Assembly: GCF_040253615.1 (NCBI RefSeq)
Contig: NZ_JBEJGY010000004.1
Coordinates: 3,844,001-3,908,000, forward strand
Direction: 5' to 3'
Length of the DNA: 64,000 bases
DNA from: Streptomyces sp. Edi4
Lineage (GTDB): Bacteria; Actinomycetota; Actinomycetes; Streptomycetales; Streptomycetaceae
The translations under genes were made by a program, and so were the position numbers. This document shows, piece after piece, positions 51,150 to 59,685 of the stretch. Position 1 is the first letter of the stretch. Each line of letters begins with the position of its first letter. Below the pieces are notes generated by a model that ran no database searches, was not told the DNA's origin, and was given only the letters and a program-made list of their open reading frames with translations.

Positions 51150-51702
51150 GGCGCGTCCTTCAGTTGAGCGATGAGGTCGGTCGACTTGTCGAACGGCAGG
51201 GCCGCCGCGCGCAGGCGCTCGAACGCGGCTCCGCGGATTGCCACTTCGCCAGGGTCTTCGACGTAGAGGGCGTTCGTCAGGCCCTCCACGTGCGCGATGT
51301 CCAGATCTGCTGACTCCGGAAACCCGAGGAGGGTGAACGGGCCCGACATCCCCGGGTGCGGGGACGCGGTGAGCGGGAGCACCTGCACGGAGACGTGCGG
51401 AAGCGTGGTGACGTCCAGGAGGCGTTGCAGCTGCTCCCGCATGACGTGCGTGTCGCCCAACTGGGGGCATAGAAGGCCACCTCGTGGATGATGGCCCAGA
51501 GCTCCGGCGGGTCGGGGCGGGTGAGGATCGACTGGCGCGCGGTGCGGACCTCCACCAGCGCGTTCACGCGGTCCGGCGGCGTCGTCATGTTGATGGCGTC
51601 GATGGTCGCGCGGGCGTACGCCGCAGTCTGAAGCAAGCCTGGAATCAGCGTGGTCCGCCACGTGCGGACGCTCTTGGCCGGCGCGGAAACACGGGGTTCT
51701 GC
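51146..51702 (-). pseudogene. XRE/DUF5753 regulator remnant: no HTH, one frameshift
   Basis: The DUF5753 domain is spread over two frames. The first part reads AKSVRTWRTTLIPGLLQTAAYA through LWAIIHEVAF. The second reads PQLGDTHVMREQLQRLLDVT through to FDKSTDLIAQLKDAP. The switch occurs at a run of five G (51463-51467, plus strand); a sixth base there would restore the frame. The ~80-residue N-terminal HTH domain is absent upstream. Two independent lesions make a sequencing error alone unlikely. Confidence 0.78.
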
Positions 51703-51890
51703 ACGCGTTGGCACGGGACGGCGCACGGCGCGGATGGTGGCCGGTGCACCCATGTGCACCCCCCAGGCGCCCGCCAGGGCCCCATGCACCCGGCGCGAAC
51801 ACGGCGGGCTCCATGGCGCCGAAGTCGCCCCCGCGCACCCTCACCCCGCCGCCCCGCAGGGCAAGCGTGGATAAAAAGGTTGCCGACACC

Positions 51891-51919
51891 TTGTCAGTGC
51901 AATTTCACATTACTATGTT
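51891..51919 (+). promoter_or_regulatory. Promoter of the Dpp-type operon with embedded GntR operator site 3
   Basis: TTGTCA (51891-51896) and TATGTT (51914-51919) are separated by exactly 17 nt. Within the spacer lies CAGTGCAATTTCACATT (51895-51911), the third copy of the 17-bp motif. A protein bound there would block RNA polymerase. The substrate-binding protein gene starts about 50 nt downstream. Confidence 0.7.
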
Positions 51920-51973
51920 ACGGGTCACATTCCAGCCGTCCAGGGCTGACCGCACCGTACGGAGTGACCACAG

Positions 51974-53722
51974 ATGAACAAGCGCATCCGCACCGCCCTC
52001 GCCGCCGCCGTGGTGGCGGCCCTGACCCTCGGCGCGGTCGGGTGTTCGGGGGAGAAGCACGCGAGCGGGGGCGGGCCCGGCGGCGCGAACCCCGCTCTGG
52101 CCAACGTGGGCAAGGCCGTCGGCGGCACCCCGGTCAAGGGCGGCACCCTCACCGTCCTGTCCAACCAGGACTTCACCCATCTCGACCCGGCCCGCAACTG
52201 GGTCATGAACGACATGGACTTCGGCACCCGGCTGCTCTACCGCACCCTGGTGACCTACAAGGCCGCTCCCGGCACCGGCGGCAGCGAGCTCGTGCCCGAC
52301 CTGGCCACCGACCTCGGCACGTCCTCCAACGGCGCCCGCACCTGGACCTTCCACCTCAAGCAGGGCATCACCTACGAGGACGGCACCCCGGTCACCGCGC
52401 AGGACATCAAGTACAACGTGGAGCGCTCCTTCTCGCCCGACCTGCCCGGCGGCGCCGACTACGCGGCGCGCTACCTCACCGGCGCCGAGGGCTACCAGGG
52501 CCCCGAGCAGGGCAAGCACCTCGACTCGATTCTGACCCCCGACGACCACACCATCGTCTTCGAACTGCGCAAGCCCTTCGCGGAGTTCCCCAACGCCACC
52601 GTCATGCCCACCTTCGCCCCCGTGCCCAAGGCGCAGGACACCGGACCCAAGTACGACAACAGACCCTTCTCGTCCGGACCGTACAAAGTGGAGTCCTACC
52701 AGCGCGACAAACAGCTGGTCCTGGTCCGCAACACCCACTGGGCCCCCGGCACCGACCCGGTCCGCAAGGCCTACCCCGACCGCATCGTCGTGACGATGGG
52801 CCTCAAGGCGACCCAGATCGACGACCGGATGATCGCCAGCCAGGGCGCCGATGCCTCCGCCGTGTCCTGGGGGGCGCTGCGCCCCGAGAGCGCGCCGAAG
52901 GTGCTGCCCGTGGCCGAGGTGCGCTCTCGGCTGCTGGCGGAGTCCACCAACTGCACCGACATGGTGCAGATGCACACCGGACGCGCCCCCTTCACCGACG
53001 TCAGGGTGCGCCAGGCCATGATGTACGCGCTCGACAAGGACGCGGTGCTCACCTCATCGGGCGGGCCCGCCTTCAACGATCCCTCGACCGCCTACATGCC
53101 GGCCACCCTCTTCGGCGGCAAGCAGCCCGACACCCTCAAGATCCCGGCCACCGGTGACATCGCCAAGGCCAAGGAGCTCCTGAAGCAGGCGGGCAAGCCG
53201 GGCGGGTTCGAGACGAAGATGACCGTCTCCACCGGTGACAAGGGCCGCGCCGAGGCCGTCCAGGAGTCGCTGGCCAAGGCCGGCATCAAGGTCACCATCG
53301 AGACCGTCGACCCCTCCGCGTTCTACGCCGCCATCGGCGACGTCAAGAACCGCACCGACCTCGTGTACTCGGGCTGGTGCCCCGACTACCCCTCCGGCTC
53401 CACGTTCCTGCCGTTCGTCTTCGACGGGCGCTACATCAAGGACAAGGGCAACTCCGGCAACCACTCGATCTTCCGCGACGAGGCGACCATGAAGCGGATG
53501 GACGAGATAGCGGCGATGACCGACGCCAAGGCCGCCGACCAGGCCTGGCAGCAACTCGACGGCGACATCCTCGCCAAGGCGCCCGCCATACCGGTCCTGG
53601 TGCGCCGCTGGCCGCTCGTGGTCGGCAAGAACATCGCCGGTGCCTACGGCCAGACCTCGTTCGGCGGCCAGATCGACTACGCCACCATCGGCCTCAAGAA
53701 CCCCTCCACGAGCGGGAATTGA
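51974..53722 (+). CDS. ABC transporter substrate-binding lipoprotein, DppA/OppA family
   Basis: 582 residues. A lipoprotein signal comes first (basic MNKRIRT, hydrophobic stretch, then LGAVGCSGEK with the lipidated Cys near 24). The SBP_bac_5 family signature follows (GGTLTVLSNQDFTHLDPARNW, then LVPDLATDLGTSSNGARTWTFHLKQGITYEDG, then DVRVRQAMMYALDKDAV). It captures an oligopeptide or similar solute outside the membrane for the permeases encoded next. Its promoter carries the GntR motif, tying the import to the dehydrogenase operon. Confidence 0.94.
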   Translation: MNKRIRTALAAAVVAALTLGAVGCSGEKHASGGGPGGANPALANVGKAVGGTPVKGGTLTVLSNQDFTHLDPARNWVMNDMDFGTRLLYRTLVTYKAAPGTGGSELVPDLATDLGTSSNGARTWTFHLKQGITYEDGTPVTAQDIKYNVERSFSPDLPGGADYAARYLTGAEGYQGPEQGKHLDSILTPDDHTIVFELRKPFAEFPNATVMPTFAPVPKAQDTGPKYDNRPFSSGPYKVESYQRDKQLVLVRNTHWAPGTDPVRKAYPDRIVVTMGLKATQIDDRMIASQGADASAVSWGALRPESAPKVLPVAEVRSRLLAESTNCTDMVQMHTGRAPFTDVRVRQAMMYALDKDAVLTSSGGPAFNDPSTAYMPATLFGGKQPDTLKIPATGDIAKAKELLKQAGKPGGFETKMTVSTGDKGRAEAVQESLAKAGIKVTIETVDPSAFYAAIGDVKNRTDLVYSGWCPDYPSGSTFLPFVFDGRYIKDKGNSGNHSIFRDEATMKRMDEIAAMTDAKAADQAWQQLDGDILAKAPAIPVLVRRWPLVVGKNIAGAYGQTSFGGQIDYATIGLKNPSTSGN

Positions 53723-53736
53723 GGGCGCGCCCAACC

Positions 53737-54681
53737 ATGACCACTCTGGTGAAGAGCGCGGCGCCGCCGTCGGCGCCCGTGGCGGGCCGGGGCCCGTGGC
53801 AGCTGGCCCGGGCCGAGCTGCGCCGCCGTACCTCCGTGAAGATCTCCCTCGCCGTCGTCGTGCTGTTCCTCGTCATGGCGGCCGGCGCCCCCCTGCTCGG
53901 CGCGCTCGGCGGCTGGTCGCCGGACGCCTTCGACAAGAGCGCCATCGACCCCTACCTCGGCGGCCAGCCGCTCGGGCCGCTCGGCGGCATCTCCGCCGAG
54001 CACTGGCTCGGCGTGGAACCCATCACCGGGCGGGACCTGTTCGCCCGCGTCGTGCATGGTGCCCAGGTCTCGCTGTTCATCGCCCTGACCGCCACCGCGA
54101 TCGTCGTGGTGACCGGCACGGTGGCGGGGATCGCGGCCGGATACTTCGGCGGCCGCACCGACACGGTCCTCTCCCGCTTGATGGACCTCACCATGTCCTT
54201 CCCCTCCCTCATCTTCATGATCGCGATGATGTCGGTGGCCAAGGACGTCAACCGCATCCTGCTGATGACCGCCGTCATCGGCCTGTTCGGCTGGCCCGGC
54301 ATCGCCCGCGTGGTGCGCGGCCAGACCCTCTCGCTCAAACACCGCGAGTACGTGGACGCCGCCCGCGTCGGCGGCTCGGGCCCCTGGCGCATCCTGACCC
54401 GCGACATCCTGCCGGGGGTGGCCGGGCCCGTCATCGCGTACACCACGCTCATCGTCCCCGGCATGATCGCCACCGAGGCCGCGCTCAGCTACCTCGGCGT
54501 CGGCGTGCGCCCGCCCACCCCGTCGTGGGGCCAGATGATCGCCGAGAGCGTGTCCTTCTACGACACCGACCCGATGTACTTCGTCATCCCGAGCGCCTGT
54601 CTCTTCCTGACCGTGCTCGCCTTCACCCTGCTCGGCGACGCGCTGCGCGACGTCCTCGACCCGAGGGGGAGCCGCACATGA
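53737..54681 (+). CDS. ABC transporter permease, DppC/OppC family
   Basis: 314 residues with an N-terminal cytoplasmic stretch, about six membrane segments and the permease EAA loop (REYVDAARVGGSGPWRILTRDILPG). The segment LGVEPITGRDLFARVVHGAQVSL is typical of DppC. ATG 53737 lies 14 nt after the upstream stop. It pairs with the second permease (ATGA overlap at 54678). Confidence 0.93.
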   Translation: MTTLVKSAAPPSAPVAGRGPWQLARAELRRRTSVKISLAVVVLFLVMAAGAPLLGALGGWSPDAFDKSAIDPYLGGQPLGPLGGISAEHWLGVEPITGRDLFARVVHGAQVSLFIALTATAIVVVTGTVAGIAAGYFGGRTDTVLSRLMDLTMSFPSLIFMIAMMSVAKDVNRILLMTAVIGLFGWPGIARVVRGQTLSLKHREYVDAARVGGSGPWRILTRDILPGVAGPVIAYTTLIVPGMIATEAALSYLGVGVRPPTPSWGQMIAESVSFYDTDPMYFVIPSACLFLTVLAFTLLGDALRDVLDPRGSRT

Positions 54682-55664
54682 GCCGCTATCTGGCCCGCAG
54701 GATCCTCGGCGTCATCGGCGTGCTCATCGCGATCGCCGCCGTCACCTTCACCATCTTCTACGTCCTGCCCTCCGACCCGGCGGCCGCCGCCTGCGGCAAG
54801 TCGTGCAGCGCCGAACGGCTCGCCGCGATCCGCGTCCACATGGGCCTGGACCAGCCGCTGTGGCGCCAGTTCTGGGACTTCGCCTCGGGGATCTTCACCG
54901 GCCGCACCATGGGCACCGGCCAGTACGCCCTGCACTGCGACTTCCCGTGCCTGGGCTACTCCTACGAGAACAGCGAGTCGGTCTGGTCGCTGCTCATGGA
55001 CCGCCTGCCCGTCTCCGCCTCCCTCGCGCTCGGCGCGGCCGTGCTGTGGCTGGCGCTCGGGCTGAGCGCCGGCGTCGTCGCGGCCCTGCGCAAGGACTCC
55101 CTGACCGACCGGGCCCTGATGGTCGGCGCGGTCGCCGCCGCCTCACTCCCGGTGTACTTCACCTCGGTGATGCTGATCTACGGACTGATCAGGATCGCGG
55201 GACTGCTGCCCTACCCGCAGTACGTCTCCCTCACCTCCGACCCCCTGCGCTGGGCGTCCAACCTGCTGCTCCCCTGGATCGCGCTCGCCGTCATGTACGC
55301 CGCCATGTACGCGCGCCAGAGCCGCAGTTCGATGATCGAGACGATGGCGGAGCCCTACATCCGCACGGCACGCGCCAAGGGCCTGCCGCGCCGCACCGTC
55401 GTCGTCAAACACGGCCTGCGTTCCGCGATGACCCCGATCCTCACCCTGTTCGGGATGGACCTGGGCGCGCTGCTCGCCGGCGCCGTCATCACCGAGTCGA
55501 TCTTCGGTCTGCCCGGCATCGGTCGGCTCTTCTACGGCGCGCTGTCCACCGGTGACCAGCCCGTCATCCTCGGCGTGACGCTGCTCGCCGCCGCCTTCAT
55601 CGTCGTCGCCAACCTGGCCGTCGACCTCCTGTACGCCGTCGTCGACCCGCGAGTGAGGCTCTGA
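54678..55664 (+). CDS. ABC transporter permease, DppB/OppB family
   Basis: 328 residues, about six membrane segments. The start is typical of DppB (SRYLARRILGVIGVLIAIAAVTFTIFYVLP) and the EAA loop reads EPYIRTARAKGLPRRTVVVKHGLR. An extracytoplasmic loop between helices 1 and 2 carries several Cys (ACGKSC, HCDFPC), which is unusual and might form disulfides. Here the C-type permease gene precedes the B-type gene, the reverse of the usual dppBC order. Confidence 0.92.
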   Translation: MSRYLARRILGVIGVLIAIAAVTFTIFYVLPSDPAAAACGKSCSAERLAAIRVHMGLDQPLWRQFWDFASGIFTGRTMGTGQYALHCDFPCLGYSYENSESVWSLLMDRLPVSASLALGAAVLWLALGLSAGVVAALRKDSLTDRALMVGAVAAASLPVYFTSVMLIYGLIRIAGLLPYPQYVSLTSDPLRWASNLLLPWIALAVMYAAMYARQSRSSMIETMAEPYIRTARAKGLPRRTVVVKHGLRSAMTPILTLFGMDLGALLAGAVITESIFGLPGIGRLFYGALSTGDQPVILGVTLLAAAFIVVANLAVDLLYAVVDPRVRL

Positions 55665-56677
55665 TGACCCAGACCAGCGAGCCTCAACCCCTGTTGTCGG
55701 TACGGGACTTGAGCGTCACCTTCGCCACTCCTCGCGGCCCGGTGCGGGCCGTCGACGCCCTCTCCTTCGACGTCCACCGGGGCCGCACCCTCGGCATCGT
55801 CGGCGAATCGGGCTCCGGCAAGTCCGTCACGTCCATGGCCGTCCTCGGCCTGCACACCGGCGCCGAGGTCACCGGCTCCATCACGCTGGACGGGCGCGAA
55901 CTGGTGGGGCTGCCCGAACGCGCCCTCAACCAGGTGCGCGGCCGGCGCATCGCGATGATCTTCCAGGACCCGCTCTCCAGCCTCCACCCCTACTACACGA
56001 TCGGCGAACAGATCGCCGAGCACCACCGCGTCCACTTCAACTCAAGCCGCCGACAGGCCCGCAAAAGGGCCGTGGAGATGCTGGCCGAGGTCGGCATCCC
56101 CGAACCCGCACGGCGGGCCGGGGAGTATCCGCACCAGTTCTCCGGCGGCATGCGCCAGCGCGCCATGATCGCGATGGCGCTCGCCTGCGAGCCCGAAGTA
56201 CTCATCGCCGACGAGCCGACCACCGCGCTCGACGTCACCGTGCAGGCCCAGATCCTCGAACTGATCGCCCGCATCCAGCAGGAGCACGGACTGGCCGTCG
56301 TGATGATCACCCACGATCTGGGGGTGGTGGCCCGCGTCGCCCACGACGTCCTGGTGATGTACGGCGGGCGGGCGGCCGAACAGGCGCCCGTGGACGACCT
56401 GTTCGCCGGCCCCGTCCACCCCTACACCCGGGGGCTGCTCGACTCGCTGCCCCGCCTCGACGACAGCGACGAGGAGCCCCTGCGCGCCATCCCCGGCAGC
56501 CCGCCCTCCCTGCTCGACCCCGCACCCGGCTGCGCGTTCGCGCCCCGCTGCCCGCGCGCCGCCGCCGCGAGCGATGAGCTGCGCGCACGGTGCGCGAGCG
56601 AACGGCCCCAGCTCGAAGGGCCACCCCGGCACACGGCCGCCTGCCACCTCCCCGCATACGAAGGCATAGCGTCATGA
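55664..56677 (+). CDS. ABC transporter ATPase, DppD/OppD family
   Basis: 337 residues with Walker A GESGSGKSV near 45-53, signature FSGGMRQRAMIAMAL near 158, Walker B VLIADEPTTALD near 180 and a C-terminal oligopeptide-transporter region with three Cys (GCAFAPRCPRAA, ARCASE). It shares one base with the preceding stop (TGATG). It energises import with the second ATPase. Confidence 0.94.
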   Translation: MTQTSEPQPLLSVRDLSVTFATPRGPVRAVDALSFDVHRGRTLGIVGESGSGKSVTSMAVLGLHTGAEVTGSITLDGRELVGLPERALNQVRGRRIAMIFQDPLSSLHPYYTIGEQIAEHHRVHFNSSRRQARKRAVEMLAEVGIPEPARRAGEYPHQFSGGMRQRAMIAMALACEPEVLIADEPTTALDVTVQAQILELIARIQQEHGLAVVMITHDLGVVARVAHDVLVMYGGRAAEQAPVDDLFAGPVHPYTRGLLDSLPRLDDSDEEPLRAIPGSPPSLLDPAPGCAFAPRCPRAAAASDELRARCASERPQLEGPPRHTAACHLPAYEGIAS

Positions 56678-57657
56678 GCGTCGACACCGCCCAACCCCTG
56701 TTGTCCGTACGGGACTTGAGGATGCATTTCCCGGGCCGAGGTGCCCGCTCGGCGCCCGTGCGGGCCGTGGACGGCGTCAGCTTCGACGTCGCGCGGGGCG
56801 AGACCCTGGGCCTGGTCGGCGAGTCCGGCTGCGGCAAGTCCACCACCGGCCGCATGATCGTGCGCCTCCTGGAGCCGACCTCGGGGACGATCGCGTACGA
56901 GGGCCGCGACATCAGCCGGCTCAACCGGCGCAGGCTGCGGCCACTGCGCAAGGACCTCCAGATGGTCTTCCAGGACCCCCACTCCTCGCTCAACCCCCGC
57001 CAGACGGTGGCCCGGATCATCTCCGACCCCCTGCTCGCGCACGGCACCCCGCCCGGCCTCGCACGCGCGCGGGCGGCCGAACTGATGGAACTCGTCGGCC
57101 TCATCCCCGAACACATCGACCGCTATCCGCACGAATTCTCCGGCGGCCAGGCCCAGCGCATCGGCATCGCCCGCGCCCTCGCGCTCGACCCCGCCCTGAT
57201 CGTCGCGGACGAACCCGTCTCCGCGCTCGACGTCTCCGTCCAGGCCCAGATCGTCAACCTGATGGAACGCCTCCAGAAGGAACTCGGCCTGGCCTACCTC
57301 TTCATCGCGCACGACCTGTCCGTGGTCAAACGGGTCTGCGACCGGGTCGCGGTGATGTACCTGGGGCGGGTCGTGGAGATCGGCGACAAGGAACGCGTCT
57401 ACGCCGACCCCGCCCACCCCTACACCCAGGCCCTGCTGTCGGCGGTGCCGCTGCCCGACCCGGCGGCCGAACGGGCCCGCGAGCGGATCACCCTGCTCGG
57501 CGACCCCCCGAGCCCCGCCGCGCCACCACCCGGCTGCTCCTTCCACCCACGTTGCGCCCGCGCCCGCGCCATCTGCCGCACCGAGGCCCCGCTCCTGCGG
57601 ATCACCGGCCCGGGCCAGGCGAGGGAAGCGGCCTGCCACTTCCCGGGCCCGGCGTGA
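56674..57657 (+). CDS. ABC transporter ATPase, DppF/OppF family
   Basis: 327 residues with Walker A GESGCGKST, signature FSGGQAQRIGIARAL, Walker B ALIVADEPVSALD and the C-terminal GCSFHPRCARARAIC region. ATGA overlap with the previous gene at 56674. It is the last gene of the five-gene importer operon and converges on the peroxidase gene, 16 nt away, with the palindrome GGGGCCGGCCCC between them. Confidence 0.94.
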   Translation: MSVDTAQPLLSVRDLRMHFPGRGARSAPVRAVDGVSFDVARGETLGLVGESGCGKSTTGRMIVRLLEPTSGTIAYEGRDISRLNRRRLRPLRKDLQMVFQDPHSSLNPRQTVARIISDPLLAHGTPPGLARARAAELMELVGLIPEHIDRYPHEFSGGQAQRIGIARALALDPALIVADEPVSALDVSVQAQIVNLMERLQKELGLAYLFIAHDLSVVKRVCDRVAVMYLGRVVEIGDKERVYADPAHPYTQALLSAVPLPDPAAERARERITLLGDPPSPAAPPPGCSFHPRCARARAICRTEAPLLRITGPGQAREAACHFPGPA

Positions 57658-57673
57658 GGGGCCGGCCCCGGTG

Positions 57674-58846
57674 TCACAGGACCGTGCTGCCCAGCGGCCG
57701 GTCCGGGCGCGAGCCGGGGAGGACGTAGAACAGCGCGGAGCCGTAGGGCTGGGTGAAGGCGTTGAGCGCGTCGCCGGACGCCATTCGCTGCCGTGCCCGC
57801 ACGAAGAGCAGGGGGTCCCTCATGTAGGCGAGGAAGAGCGTTCCCCGGTCGGCCGCGTTGTTCTCGTAGGAGTAGCCGCGCCGCAGCATGCGGGCGCCAC
57901 CGTCGAGGCGGGGGTCCGCCAGGCGCATGTGGGCGTCGGCCGGCAGGAGGTAACCGCCGTCCTGCGCGCGGGCGTCGAGGTCGCCCGCGTCGTGCTCGGA
58001 GCCGCCCCCAAGCGGCTCTCCCCCCTGTTTGCGGCGGCCGATGATCTGCTCCTGCCGGGTGACCGGGAGCCGCCCGAACTCCTCCACCCGCAGACGGATG
58101 CGGCGCACCACGAGGAACGTGCCGTCCGCGTAGGGGCCGGGCCCGGGCAGCCACACCCAGTGCTCGCACTCCTGCGGCCCGGGGTTGGCCGTGCCGTTCT
58201 TGAAGCCGAAGAGGTCGCGGGGCGTTCCGCCGGCCTCCGGTGGCGCGAGGAACCCGGCCCCCGCCCCTGGCCGCCCGGACGCGAGGAACCCGGCCTGGCG
58301 CCAGCGCGGACGCAGCACCCCGGCCCCGGCGCCCGCGAGCATCCCGGCCAGCGCCTCGCACGCCCGGGGGCCGGGCCCGCAGATCTGGACGCCGATCTCC
58401 CCGCCGCCCGCCCCGGGTTCCGGGCGCTCCCCGGGAAAGGCGGGCAGCTCCCGCAGCCCGTCGGGCGCGCCGATACCGAGCCTCGGCGGCAGGGTGGGCC
58501 CGACACCGACGGTCGCCGTCACACCGTGCCCCCGTCCGGCGATCAGTTCGCTCCACCGCGCCAGCAGCCGTCGCACCGCGTCCCGGCCCGGGCCGCCCCG
58601 AGCGTTCGCGTGCAGGTCGTAGGAGACGAAGAGGACACTCGGCTGCCGCTGTCCGGCCACGCCGTCCTGGCGCACCGGTTCGGGGACGGCACCGTGACCG
58701 CTCCCGTGCTCCCGCTCACGCCGCGCCGGACGCATGGCGCACCCGCTCAACGCGAAGGCCGCGGGAAGCCCGGCGAGAAGGGCGCGGCGCCCGATCCCGG
58801 GAGGTGTGGGGGCTCTCAAGTCATCGCACAAAGCAGCACATTCCAT
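57674..58846 (-). CDS. Dyp-type peroxidase (EfeB-like) with altered catalytic motif
   Basis: 390 residues. The N-terminus (GRRALLAGLPAAFALSGCA near 21-39) combines a twin-Arg with a lipobox-like end, suggesting Tat export. The Dyp fold is clear: LFVSYDLHANARGG, ICGPGPRACEALAGML, PADAHMRLADPR (proximal heme His), FLAYMRDPL. The distal signature, normally GFKDGTAN, reads GFKNGTAN, so the catalytic Asp is Asn. No efeU or efeO gene is adjacent. Start ATG 58846 is chosen because upstream codons lack a signal; the ribosome-binding site is weak. Confidence 0.88.
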   Translation of the reverse strand: MECAALCDDLRAPTPPGIGRRALLAGLPAAFALSGCAMRPARREREHGSGHGAVPEPVRQDGVAGQRQPSVLFVSYDLHANARGGPGRDAVRRLLARWSELIAGRGHGVTATVGVGPTLPPRLGIGAPDGLRELPAFPGERPEPGAGGGEIGVQICGPGPRACEALAGMLAGAGAGVLRPRWRQAGFLASGRPGAGAGFLAPPEAGGTPRDLFGFKNGTANPGPQECEHWVWLPGPGPYADGTFLVVRRIRLRVEEFGRLPVTRQEQIIGRRKQGGEPLGGGSEHDAGDLDARAQDGGYLLPADAHMRLADPRLDGGARMLRRGYSYENNAADRGTLFLAYMRDPLLFVRARQRMASGDALNAFTQPYGSALFYVLPGSRPDRPLGSTVL

Positions 58847-58958
58847 GAGAAAGGTGGTGCGCACGATACACCGGGCCCGTCGGCGCACGGCGTTTCCCCC
58901 GGTTGCGTGCCGCACACGTCGCCGGGGCGTACGGCGCCCCCGCGCCCAAGCCGGTCCC

Positions 58959-59612
58959 CTATCGGCACACCGCGAGAAGCCCCGCCGTCGTCACGACACG
59001 CGCGAACCCGCCGCCGTGCAGGGTCACCGCGGTGGCCCGGGCGAGTTCGGCGGCGGACCGGTGCCAGCCGAAGGGGCCGCTCAGGTCGAAGGTGTGGGTT
59101 GCGTCGAGGGGGACCAGCACCTCGTAGCCGAGGTTGCCACCCATCCGGGCCGTGGTCTCGACACACATGTTGGTCTGGATCCCGATCACCACGATCTGAC
59201 GGATCCCGGCCTCATCGAACCAGGCGCCAAGGTCCGGCGTCCCGTAGAACGCCGAGTTCACGGTCTTGGTCACCAGCAGCTCCGGACCCGTGCCCTGCCC
59301 CCGCCGCCTGCGCACGTACTCCTTGAAGTCATTGCCTCCGTATCCGGGCCGCAACGGTGAGCCCGGTTGCGACGAGTCGTGCCGCACGAAGACGACCGGC
59401 CGGCCCGTCTCCTGCCAGGCGTCGATCAGCGCGGCGATGTTCTCGTCGGCGGCCGGGTTGTCACGCGGCCCCCAGAACTCCTCCTCCTCGAAGCCCCGCT
59501 GCACGTCGACGACGATCAGTGCCGCGTTCGGCGCGAGGTCGGTCCGCTCGGGGGCCCGGGGGCTCCCCTCGCTCGGTGCGTTCTCGTGGTTGCTGCTCAT
59601 ATCGCTGGTCAT
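58959..59612 (-). CDS. Isochorismatase-family cysteine hydrolase
   Basis: 217 residues with the catalytic triad of the family: Asp in ALIVVDVQRGF, Lys in LLVTKTVNSAFYGTPD, Cys in GIQTNMCVETTARMGGNLGYEV. Members hydrolyse amides or enol ethers such as nicotinamide, N-carbamoyl compounds or isochorismate; the substrate is not evident. It is divergent from a GlxA-type AraC regulator 73 nt away, a common pairing that suggests control by it. Confidence 0.9.
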   Translation of the reverse strand: MTSDMSSNHENAPSEGSPRAPERTDLAPNAALIVVDVQRGFEEEEFWGPRDNPAADENIAALIDAWQETGRPVVFVRHDSSQPGSPLRPGYGGNDFKEYVRRRRGQGTGPELLVTKTVNSAFYGTPDLGAWFDEAGIRQIVVIGIQTNMCVETTARMGGNLGYEVLVPLDATHTFDLSGPFGWHRSAAELARATAVTLHGGGFARVVTTAGLLAVCR

Positions 59613-59685
59613 GACCCCATGCTGGCGGTACGGGCCACCTCGCCCCAGAGGTACAGAAGTCAGCGATCGATGGTTTACTGCCAGC

